Shown here piece by piece: positions 34,201-46,445 of a stretch of 64,000 nucleotides of DNA. How positions within the stretch are numbered: the first letter of the stretch is position 1; the number at the start of each line of letters is the position of its first letter. The translations under genes and the position numbers were made by a program. The notes under the pieces are model-generated. The model did not search any database, was not told the DNA's origin, and saw only the letters and a program-made list of their open reading frames with translations. The stretch is from Eudorina sp. 2006-703-Eu-15 (taxonomy: Eukaryota; Chlorophyta; Chlorophyceae; Chlamydomonadales; Volvocaceae): assembly GCA_003117195.1 (NCBI GenBank), contig BDSI01000124.1, positions 57,576-121,575 of the forward strand. Direction: 5' to 3'.

Positions 34201-37200
34201 GGTTCCGGGTCTGCCGCCGCATTCTCGGCAGCGGCAAGCGTGGCAGCGGCGGCGTCGGCCGCAAGATCAGCCGGGAAGGGCCCGCCGGCGTCGGCCGGAA
34301 CCGCTCCGAAACCCGGCAGGAAGATCTCGCCGGAGACCTCATACCTGCACAACAGGGCAGCACGGCGAGCATTGGCCACGGCCGCCAAGCCGCCCAGAGC
34401 AGCTGCGGCCCCCGCCCCCAACGCCACCACCACGGGTACAGACGGCCCCCGACCCCCTCACCGGCTGCCCCGCTGCTCCAGCACCGTCTCCTCCAGCTTG
34501 ACGATGTCGCCCTCCCACCGCACCGCGCCGCCGAAGCTGCCCACCGCCAGACTGCTCAGCCGCAGCCCCTCCGCCGCGCAGCCGCCGCGGCCCCTCCGCC
34601 CCGCCACGTCGGCGGCCAGGTGGGCGGAGCGCAGGGAACCGCGCAGGGAGCCCGCCTCCAGGTCGTCCAGCTGCAGATTCGCGACCTGGCGGACCAGATG
34701 GGGGGAGGAGGGGAGATGGAGTGAAAACAGCAACAGGCACAACACAAGAGCAACAGGCTTCATTTTTCTTCTGCACAACGCCATCGGCGGCATGCACGGC
34801 GGAGGGACTAACAGCAGAACCCAAGCCTACGCAGAGAGCTGCGAAGGCGCTACTCCTGACCCCCAACCTGCGTAAAGGGGGCTGTTGTGGCGCGACAGGG
34901 GAAGGGAACACGGCATGTGCAGCGAAAGGGAGCACGGCGCATGGAGCGGAGGCCCATGGCTGCAGCGCGAAGGGCGGTCAAAGCAGCCATGCCGCGGTGC
35001 GGCATCTGACGGCCATCACCCACGACTTGCTGTCATATATCAACTATGCACATGCCGCGTATTCCCCCGGGTTCAAACAGGTACGCAACCACGCATGCTT
35101 GCGGTTCCGCATACGGTCCCCCGCACCTGCAGCGATATCTCCGCGCCGCCGTTCACAACCTCGGCCTGCGATGGCGCGTTCGGAGGGGGGAAAGGCGGAG
35201 GGCAGTGACGCTGACCAACGCCATCTCGTACAGTGTCGTGCAACTCCAGCACGTACGGCCATACAAAGACTTCAATCAGCGGGCCGCAGCAACCATGCCC
35301 TCGTGCGTTACCGATGTCGTGACAGTGGTCGGTCTTCGAGGTCACCCTAAACCCTCACACCCTCGACCATACACACAATTTCGCAACTAGTTTTGAGTCG
35401 GGCGGGCTTCGCTGCTAAACACGCAAGCAAAACAGTGCATCCTGGCAGGACACACACACTCCTGCCTTGCCTCCGACACGGGCGTGCCTTGTACATGGTC
35501 AGGTGGGGGTTGGGTGACCTGTCCATACTCGTGTGGGGTCGGGTGAGCCGCTCCTCCCTTCCGAGCACACATGCGCCCGGACCTCACCTCCAGAAGCAAC
35601 GGCCCGCGACGCAGCAGGAACCGGCTGTCCGCTCCCTCGGCCGCCGCCCCGCCGCCTCCCTCCCCTCCACGATCGTTCCCTCCACTGTCCACGTCGGCGG
35701 ACACAGCCCCCGGGTACCTAGGCTGCGACGGCGCTGGCTGCAGCCCCGGCGGCGGCGGGGGCGGGGCCGCGGACCCATGGGTCCGCACCGGCGTCGTCGA
35801 CCTGCCGGCGGCAGCTCCGGCGCCGCTGGTCTGCGCCGCGGCGGCGGAGGCGGCGGCGGCGACGCGGCCCCCTGATGCCGCCGCCGCTTGGCTTTGCGCG
35901 GCGCCGGCGGGTGGGCGGTAGATGACGGCCGGCGGCGGGGCTCCGTACTCCTCCAGGTTGAGGGCGGTCATCAAGTCGGGCACCTGCGGGGTGCGCAGCA
36001 CGACACCGGACACCCCCCCTCGAGGAAATCGACATAGTGCTGCGGCCCTGCCCTGCATCGCTCCGTATTACCTTTCTCGATACCCAATACCAGGCGAGAG
36101 CTCACCCACAGACGTGCTGAGGTTGTGACGGTAACCGGTCTATTGCCGTGTTGGCAACGCGCGAGGAAGGGCTTGGCCGCACCGCCCGTGCAGACCGCCT
36201 TGGCCCACACGGTCCGTCGAGCCAACTGGGCCATCAGCCCGCCCTTATCTCACCGCCAACTCGAAGTCCAGGACGTCCGCCGCCAGAGGACCGCCGCCGC
36301 CGCCGCCGCCGCTGATCACCACCGCGCCCGCCGCTGCCGTACCCGTCGGCGCCGCCGCCACCGCTGAGGACCCGCCATGCGCCCCCGGCCCGCGGGCGCG
36401 CACGGCAACCGTGCCGGCGTCGCCGTCGATGGCGGCGCTACCGGCCAGGCTCCGTACAAGCTCCAGGGAGTTGATCCTGACGCCGGACAGGCTGATGGAA
36501 CCTGTACGGCAGCAGTACAACTTGGGTAAGGTATAGGGCCGGAACGGCCACGTGGAAGCCTGGTTTGCGGGTACGGTATCCAGAGCCTTGCACGAGTTCA
36601 GCCCTTACCTTCAAACTTCTTGGGCCCCACCCTGGAGCTGTGCACCCCTCCTGATCCTGCCTGCGGCGGCGGCGCCGGTGCATCTGTGTCCGCCGCCGCC
36701 ACCGACCGCACGCCCCCACTGCTGCTGCCGCCGCCACCATTCGCGCCGTCACCGCCGGCTCTTCCCCCTCCCGCGGGTGCTGCTGCTCCGCCCGCTGTGG
36801 CTGCCTGCTTCAGCTGCGGCTGACCTGCCTGCGGTCCCTGGCCCGCGGAGGGCCGCAGCGCCAGCCGCGCGTGCCCCGCCACCCGCAGGTGCAGGGGCTG
36901 GTTGGCGGCGAGGGGGTCGAAGGGCGGCGGCGTGGCGGGGCCGGTGGCCAGGGGCAGCAGGTCGGCTCCAGGGGCGGCGCAATGGACCTCCAGGTCCGCC
37001 CCCATGAAGCGCGGCCGCGCGTAGTAGGTCGCCTCCGCCTGGCGTGTGTGGGGGGGGAGGCCGGGAAAGGCATATGGGTGAGAGGACGAGGATGAAAGGA
37101 CGAGAGGAGGTTCATCCCAAGCCCGGAACAAACAGAGTGCCAGTCCGGTGCTGCGACATGGCGCGCGCTGCTGTGGCGCAGGTTGACGACATGGCGACCA

Positions 37201-40200
37201 ACACCCGCCCCCTGGCCGCTCCCACAGGCTCCCACAGGGCCAATGGCCGCTCCCACTCGCCCCCTCATAGTCAGGTCATGCGCAATCCCAAGAAAAGTCG
37301 CAACGCAATCCCAAGAAAAGTCGCAAGAGGGATCCGAGCCTGCGGATGGGTCGATGGGTGGCCCCTCCCACCCGCCCCCTGGCCCCTCCAACCCGCAAAG
37401 AATGGCAGGGCTCCGAGTCTGCGGATGGGTGGATGGGTGGGAGGGAGGGCGGGGGAATCCGCAACATCGGACACACCTGCGTGTCGGAGGACCTGAGCTC
37501 CTGGAAGTACGGCAGGCTGGTGTGTACCGCACCGTCCACGGAGAAGGCCGGGCTGCGGGCGCTCACCAGGATCGCCTGCGGGCCGAGTCGGGTTCAGACA
37601 AGAGGCCCGGCGTCAGTCGACGCTGGCCAGAGGTCAAACTCGGTCGGAACTCGTACACCCGAACTCGTACACCCGCATTCGTACTACCTTTTGGCTGAAG
37701 GACGCCGACCCCGTGATCCTGGCAGCGGGCGCCTCCGCCGTGATGTCCACCCCTGGAGCCAGGTGGCTGCCCGCCATGGTGCCCCGTACGGAGGCGCTGC
37801 CCAGCCGTACACCATCCGGCAGCTCCACGTCCTGCGGGAGCACCAGTCGGGGAACCAGCCCATAACAGCCTCAAGCCATAACGGCCTCACGCGCTGGCGC
37901 AACCAAACCCAGCACACGGACATGTCGCGGGGGCGTGCGGCAGCGGTGGTTGCGTCTCCCACCAGGTCGTGTGCGCTGAGGAGTGCGTACATGTGCGGGA
38001 TCGTGGGGCGGGGGTAAGGCCATGGCTGCCAAGGAAGGTTGGTGGCCCGACCCGCAACCCAGAAACCATCGAACCCCCATCCGTGGCCCCACCCCGGGGC
38101 CCGGGTTTGGGTGTTTATTCCTTAGCCCCCAGCTCGGGGGCATGGGTTTGGATTTTCTCTCTAACCCCCCAGCTCGGCCCCCGCCACACAAGACGCAATT
38201 CACAGCCCACCCACCGGCGGCAGGTAGTACCGCGCCAGCCGGTCGGCGTCCACCCCCGCCGCCTCGCCCGTCACTGAGATGGCCCGTGGGTCGGACTCCG
38301 CCTCCGGCGCCAGCCACATCCGGCCCGAGGCCAGCAGCGAGCCGCCGCCGTCGGGCTGCACCTGCAGGACGCATCCAGTGGGGGATCGAGGGGGCCTTGG
38401 CCATATAAATAGGCAGCGCCCGTTGCGGCTATTTTATGCAGTGTATGGTGAGGAAGCTTGGGCTGTTACCGATGACCCGCGGGGTTCACTGTAACATCCC
38501 TGATAATAGCAAAATATAAGCGGAACCTCCCGAAGGAACCGCCCCAGCAGGATATGCGGGAGGGAGATGCGGCACCCCGGCGGCCATTGCGCGCGGGAGA
38601 GTGTGCCGTGTGTAGCGATGAGCCCGCCCGACCCAGCCAGCGGGTGTCTTTAGTGAGTCGCTTGCGAGGACGGCTTGCATTTCCGTACCTGTACGGAATG
38701 CAGGTTGAGCATCTGGGTCGCCATATCCAGCGTGAAGACTCCCTGGAGCACCCGGGGGCCACGAGGAGGCGGGGGCCGGGGTTGCGTGTGTGTGGTGGGG
38801 CGGGCCGACACGTGGGTGGGTGGCGGGAGGTGACTTTGGCATCAAACCACTTGGGAAAGCAAGGACCCAAACACCACGACAGTGTCAGCAGGTAATCGGG
38901 GGCGATGCCCGGGGCAGCAGACGCCAGCGCGGGTATGGGAAAAACAGGGCCGGCAGGGCTGCTTTGCGGAACCCGGCGCAAGCGGCTCCCCCTGAGGTTC
39001 TCATGCCACATCACGTTACGGGCGCAGAACAGCCACGCCGTACCTGCGCCCCTAACAGCGGCACTTTGTCGTACGCTGCCACCGCGCCGCCGTGCGCCAG
39101 CAGCGCCGCCAGCGCCGGGCTCTCCTCCAGCCCCGCCGCCAGTTGGTCCGGGGAGGGCCGCACCGCAACCGCCGAGCCTGCATGGAGCCCGCACACGCAC
39201 GCGCAGCGCACAGCACAGCACAGCACATAGTACACAGCACACAGCATACACACGACCAAGCATCAGGCGCAGTTCCCACGCTCTGCCCTCACCCTGCCCA
39301 CACGGCACGGTGCGCGGCGACTGGCGGGAGCCCCACCCCGCGATCTATGCTGCCGCCCTGAAACGGGCTCAAGCTGACGGGTTCAGGTTCCTAGTGTCCC
39401 GAGGGCCCGAGGGACCCTAGAGCCCGGGCCCTTCGCCGTCTGCCCCCACTGTACTCGACCCCTTCCCCGACGCCGGTTTACAGCTTCCAACCGACGCCAC
39501 GCCACCTACCCGAGAAGATGGGTCGCTCCAGGGGCCCTGTGCAGTGCAGCACCCCGCGGATCGCCCCCGCGGCGCTGATGGGGATGGGCCGCACGCCCAG
39601 GGTGGCGCGCAGCGCGTTGAGCTCCACCCCGCTGCCGGGCACGTTGGACTGCAGCCTGCGGGGGCGGCCCCGGGCGCAAACCACAGCTTGGGAAGGTACG
39701 CGGGGGCGCACGGTGAGGTTGGCCGCACGTGCCGTCCATCCACACCATGCTGGCGAGATGGCGACTCACGCTTCAATACAGTCGGCGTAATGGCGACTCA
39801 CGCTTCAATACAGCCACCGATAGAGTTTTACCATGGTTTTGGTCAGAACTACCGTACTACCGCCAATCACACGCCCGCATGGGTGAGACCGATGCCTACT
39901 AAGAAACTGCGCGCAGGCCTCCCGACCCTCCCACGCTTTATATGTGCGTTTGCCACTGGGCTGGGTATGTCTGGCCTTTCCTCAGTTTACATCCCCCCCA
40001 CACGCAGACCGCCTCCCACGACCCACCCATCCCCCTCACTCCCTCCCTCCCAATGTCTACCAATTTCCTATACCCTCCCTCCCTCCCTCCCACACACACC
40101 TGTACGTCCCCGTGTCCGGGTTGAGGTCCATGTCCCCCGTGATGGTGATGGGAACCGCCCCGAACCGCCCCACCGCGCCCAGCAGGTACATCCGACCCCG

Positions 40201-42983
40201 CTCCAGAACCAGGTCCATGTCGGCGCCGGAAATGTCGTCGGGGGCGTCCCAGAAGTGCAGGGAGGCGCCTGCAGGCGGGGCAGCACAGCGGAGCGCCGGG
40301 GGGGGGGCGGGGCGCTTGGCCAGGGGCACGGCGCGGGGCGCGGGGTCGGGGAAAGACAGGGGGGCGCGGCCTGGGATCCGTCTCAGAATCCGGTGGGAAG
40401 GTAGGAAAAGAAAGGCTTTAGGGTGCCAGTAAGCACCAATGCTCGTCTTCCATACTTGGATCCAAGGGGTCGCAAGGGCCTTTGGGGACAGAGGACTTGT
40501 GCTCTGTTGAGAATCGTTGAACCAGCGGCCCAGTCCGCCCAATCCGTTCATCACCTAGATCCCGGGAGAAGGAAAGGAACCGCCCTCTTACGGAAGCCCC
40601 CTCCCACGCCCTCACGCACCCCTGCACTTGATCCTGCCGTACAGCTCCGGGAACTGCCAGCTGGGCGTGTCGTACGACCTCAGCTTGAGCTCCCCGTCCA
40701 CGCGCCCCTCGTGGATGTCCATGGGCAGCTCCAGCAGCCGCTCCACCAGGGGGCCGTGCAGCTGGTCGCCCCGCACCACCACCGTCAGGTCGGGCCACAC
40801 CCCGGGCAGGTTCATGCCGCGGGAGGTGAGCGTGACGGATATGTGACCGCCTGGTGGTTGGTTGAGTGGTTGATTACGGCGGTTGGGTGGTTAGGGTGGT
40901 GAAGGGGGTTGGGCGGTTAGGGTGGTTGGGTGCGCTCAGGGGCTAGCGAGCGGGTGTGGAATCGGGCACAGAGGAAAGATGCAGGGCGCACTACGCCCGG
41001 GAAGGCAGTCCAACAGGGATCAGCACTCCGGCGTCGATATGAATTTCAAACGCATCGAACGATGAGCGGGAATGGTGAACATTGCCGCACACGGTGCAAG
41101 CTGTGGATCAAGAAAGGCGCAACAGGGCCCCAGCCGACCCGATCCCGGGGCATCGCACCAGTTGGCTGATTGACTGGGCGCCTCCGCCCGCGACGTCCGC
41201 CGGACGAAGCAGCCCCGTCAGCGGCAGTAGCAGCACCCGCACCCGCACCCCCACTGCCATCCGCCGCTGTTGCCTCCGTGACCTGCGACGTCGCCGCTGC
41301 CGCTGCCGCCGCTGCCCGTTCGCCGTCCTCCCTGCCGGCTTTGCGGCTCGCCGGTGCCGCGCCATCCCTGTTGGCCGCCGTACCCGCCACCGGCGCCGCC
41401 GGTGCCGCCGCCGCCTCGGCCTGCCGCGCCCACTCCTCCGGCGGCAGTAGCACGCTGTAGGTCCGTAGAGTGTAGGTCTGAGACCCATCCCTGCTGCTGA
41501 ATTTGCTGCGCTGCGGTCGTACGGTCTCGCTGTAACGGGAAACCAATGCGCTGTCGGCGCCATGACTGCTACTGCTACTGCTGCTACTGCCTGGCAACGA
41601 CCCAGGGTTACTGACACCGCTGCCATACTTTGCATCGGTGCTGTTGCTGTCGCCGCCTTCACGGCCCTGCTGATGGGCATGATGGTGATGGTGACGATGG
41701 TGATGGTGGTGACGGTTGTGGTCATGGTCATGGTGGTGGTTGTGGTGGTGGTTGCGGTGGTTGCGACCGTTCGGATCCTGTCCGTACTTGACATCCTGCT
41801 GCACTTCCTGCTGCGCTTCCCGCGCCGTGTCAGGGTTGGGGTAAGGGTCGGAGTGTCGGTTGAGGGGCTGTTGGTCATGCAGCGGGAGGTCGTTGGCGCG
41901 GCCGTGCCTGCCGTACAGCCCGCCGCCGACCGCTGCGCGGCCGCGCCCCGGCGGCTGCGCCGCCAGCTCGCTGACGGCGGACACGTGTCGCAGCGTCATT
42001 GCCGTACCCCGGGGCAGGTTGTCGCAGCCGAAGCGCCGCGGCGGCGCCGCGCCCGCGGTGGCCCCCGGGGTGACGTGGCGGAGGTGGCGCTTGGCGGCGG
42101 CATTGATCTGAAAAGGCGGGCAGGCGCAGGGGGGCGGCGGGAGTTCAGGCGGTAACGGACGTGAGGTGGTTGGTGCAGGTGGTGTGCAGGGTGGCGGAGT
42201 GCAAGGACTTGCGCAACACCGTGCCGCACATGCTGCCACTGCTGCCACCGCTGGACACACAGATGCACTCCGTTTCCCCCCTGAACACACACGCGGGCGC
42301 GTGCACTCGGGCGCCAGCAGTTCCACCACCCTTCCGTCCTTCCGTCCTTCCTTCCTTCCTTCCTTTGCCTCCTCCTCCTCCTCGGCCCCCTCCTCCCCCC
42401 GGGTCCCCACCAGGGTGCACTTGGCGCTGGCCGCGGGCCGCTCGTGCGCGTCCGCCTCCACCGCCACCTCCAACGACCGGTAGTTGCGGCCCAGGGCCAC
42501 GCTGCCGCTCACGTAGTCGAAGCGCCGGGGCAGCAGCTCGCCTACGGGCACGCGTTGCCCGCATTCGGGACGGGGACGGGGACGCAGCGGAGGGGACAAG
42601 CGCATGTGGCGAGGGCAGCCAGGGAAGGTTCGAAGAGCGCAAATCGCCAGTACGGCAGTAACGGCAGTATCTAGCAGTGGCTGTTTTGCATCTGCGGCGC
42701 TGCTGCCTTCCCTGTGCAAGTGCGCAACCGCAGCACACGTAGCGACCGACCGACCCGTGGGTCGGACCCGTGGGTCGGACCCGTGGGTCGGTCGAGCACG
42801 AACCCACGGGTCCGTCGGTCCAGCACCGACCCACAACCGACCCACCGATGATGAAAACCCGCAGCGATGCGTTCCGCACCGTCACCGCCCCCAGCGCCAC
42901 CGGCGGCAGGCTCTCCTCCAACTCGGCGGCCAAGGCCGCGGCAGCGGCGGCGGAGTCGCCGCCGCCGCCGCCCCTGGAGGCTC

Positions 42984-43018
<35 letters not shown>

Positions 43019-46000
43019 ACGCGCAGCAACGCCTTGGCCGCATCCGCCGCGCCGCTCACGCTCGCGAGCGGCAGTTGGCGGGTTCCAAATGGGCCGCCGG
43101 CGCCGCCGCCGTGACTTCTCGCAGACTCGGCGGCGGCGGCGGCGTCACAAGCCGTTCTGCGAGGTGGGTCCGACATCGACTTGGATTGCAGCAGCGGCTG
43201 TGCTCCAGCCTCGCCAGTTGGGTCGGGGTCGGGCATGGAGTTTGAATTCGAGTCCGAAACGCGCAGAGACTGCGCCGGTGCCTGGAGTGCCCCCCAGCGG
43301 ACGTGACGGCGGCGGTGGTGGTGTCGCGATGCCGCGCTCGCGGCCATTGCCGTACCGCCAGCCACCGCCGTACTCTCCTCCGCCGCCGCCGCGGCCGCCA
43401 CCTGCTTGGCTCCCTGGCCGCTCGTGCTGGTCAGCGAATGGGTGAGCTGGCGAGGCACGTCGGCGGCGGACGGGCCGCCGTCGGTGTCGCGACAGCCGAC
43501 GTCGCCCCCGTCTCCGCGGCCCCCAGCGCGCTCCGCCACAAGCGCGTCGGCACCAGCAGCCCCTGGAGCACCTCCGACAGCTGGTCCAGAAAGCGCCAGG
43601 GCGCGCCCCGTAAGTGGCTGTAGCACCCAGTCCACCACCGGCAGCTGTAGCAGCTGCTCGCACACGTGCTGCTGCCAACACTCCTGCAGTTCCCCCAGCA
43701 GTAGCTGATGCTGCTGCAGCTCCTCCCGGCTCAGCGGGGAGCCCTGCCGCGAGTTCAGCTCCGCCGTCGCCGGGAACGGCGAGTGAACTAGAGCCGCCAG
43801 TGGCGGCGGCGGCGGCGCCGGTCCGCGACCTTGCCCCCCGCTCGTCGACTGACTCCCCAGCGCCTCCGGCGCCGAAACCGGCCCCGCTCCCTGCCCGCCC
43901 GGCCCCCGTCCGCTCCCCGTGTGGCCTTGGCGGGGCGGGGGCTCTTCCGACACATGGCTGTACGGCCCCGCCGGCCCCGCCGCGGCCCCGTCGAGCCCCC
44001 CCGTGGCTCCGCCGTCCGCCTCCGAGCCCAGTCCCGGCACGAAGTTCCGAGCGTTGTCCGGCGTGTCCTCCGGGTACCCGAACCAGGAGAAGTTGGGGCC
44101 CTGGACGACCGTCACCTGCGCCACCACCATCACCACCGTGGTGACCGCCGCCGCCATGAGACGCGGATCCATCCCAGTCATGGGTCCAGTGACTGACGGT
44201 ACCTAGCCACTCGCAAGACGGTGAAGCAACCACCAACACCACCACTACCACGACGAGACGCGGCGGGATTCCAGTCCTGGGTGCAGTGACGGTGCCGACG
44301 GTACCGAGCCATTCCGGGACCAGGTGCAGTGAAGCATCTCCAGACAGGACGACACGGATGCGGGCGGCCCCATCACGGCAATACCCCCTGTCCCCCGGCT
44401 TATACACGCGCAACCCGCGGCTCAATTCGTCCATCCATCCATCCGTCCTTTCAGTGCCCCTCCGCTAAGCTCCGCTCCGCGCGCGCACCTGCGGTGCCTC
44501 CAAGTGCAGCTTGAGTACCGCCTGGCGGTACACTAGGCTGGTGAGGGGCTCCAGATAGAGCGCCAGGGAGGGCAGCGAGGCGTGGGAGCGCTCCGAGCCA
44601 CTCCACCGCGGGCCCACCGCCACCGGGCCCAGGCGTACCAGCGGCACCACACCCGTCACGCCGCCCAGACCCACCCATCGGATGCGACCCAGGGAGACCT
44701 GCGGGGTGCGGGTCGATGGGGGTATCGAGGTGGGTTGATGGTTGGTGTCGGTTGGTGTCGGTTGGGTAGGCGGTTGGAAGGATGGGAGCGGAATGTGAGG
44801 CGGGCGGGAAGTCGACCCAAGGCACGCGGCATGCGGCGGGAGGGTGCTCGCCGATGGGCATGTCGTACTTACATCGCGCTGCAGCACCGTCGCCGCGCGC
44901 TGCTCCCAGGTGGGCATCACGTGGACGTTGACCACCGGCACCAGTACGGCGTTGACCACGGCGGTCACGATGACGCACATAAGGCCCACCACGAACGCCA
45001 GGCGCGTGTACCTGCGGCGGGCAGGGGGGACGGAGCCAAGACGGGCGGGTTGGAGCCGGCCGAACCCCGCTGGGATGTTGTAACGGTGCGGGCATGGCAA
45101 GGGACCCCCCCCCACGTGCTCCTGTGCTCCACCCCAGTTCCAGGAAACACCATTGCCTCGCTCAGCCCTCCTGCCTCTCTCCCTGCCTCCCTCCCTCCCT
45201 ACCCCCCTCATCGTCACAGATCCTGTCACAGTTCCATCCCCGGACCGGGTCCGTTCTTCGGGTTTATTTCTTTTTTCAATTTAATCCCCGGACCTTTGCT
45301 CTGACAGTCAGCGCAGCTTTATATGTCGACCAGTTCCCTGACACCTCTCTGCCAGCATCCCGCCACCCGGCAGCCCGCCTCCTAAAATATGTCTACCAAT
45401 GTCCTATATCCCCTGCCTCCACCGCACCAGGTATCCAGGGACCTCCACAGCCCCTCCAGCGCCCCACTGAACAGCTCCCGCAGGTCCTGGAGCCGCTGTC
45501 GGAAGCCGGCGAGGAACCCGCCGGGGCCGTCAGCGCTGCCGGGCCCGCCGCCACCACCACGGGCCTCACCGGCCGTGCCTGCCGAGCTTGGGCTGGGACC
45601 CGCACCATCACGGGCGGCACCACTGCCGGCGGCGCTGCCGCCACCGCCACGTCCACCTCCACCGCCGCTGATCAGCTCCGGCGGCGTCGGGGACGGTGAT
45701 GGGTGTCGTACCGGCTCCGCTGACGCGACCGGTTCGGCAGCAGCTCGCGGAGGCGCCTGTGCCGGCGGCTCTGGTGATGGCGCGGGGCCCTGCTGCGACG
45801 GTGGTTCGATGCGGCCTAGGGTGGTGACCCTCTCGGGACCCAGCTGGCCGGACTGGAGCGCAGGAACGCCATCTCCGGCGTCCGCTGCCGCGACAGCGGC
45901 CTCTGGCGCCGCCGCTGTGGCGCCTGCCCCAGCCGCGGCGCTCGCACCCTCGCCGCCCCCAGCCCTCTCGACGCCGCTGTCGCCACCCCCGCCGCCGCCG

Positions 46001-46412
46001 GGATCGCTACCGCCAGTCAATCCAGGAGCTGCAGCTCCGCTGCCGCCGGCGATCTTGGCAGCATCGCTGATGCGGGTGCCGAGGTCTCCTTCGGGCTGGG
46101 TCCCAGCGCTGCTCCCGTCAATACCTGTCACGGATATGCACAGTTATTTACTACAAGAACGGCAGACGCGGAGGCGGACCGACCTGGTATGTACCAGCAA
46201 CGAAGACCTGTGAAGCCTGCGGTGCCTTTGTGCGACACAGTGATCCCGTCAAGGCCCGCAAGAAACACGCCGCGGTGCCCCCTCCGCGACGTCGCTCGCA
46301 CGACCGCACCTTGCGGTTGTCCCTGCATCCTGCGGTCCGCGACGCCGTCGCTGCCGCCGCTGCTGCTGCTGCTGCTGGGCTGCGCACCTGCGCTGCCGCC
46401 ATCGCTGCGACT

Positions 46413-46445
<33 letters not shown>

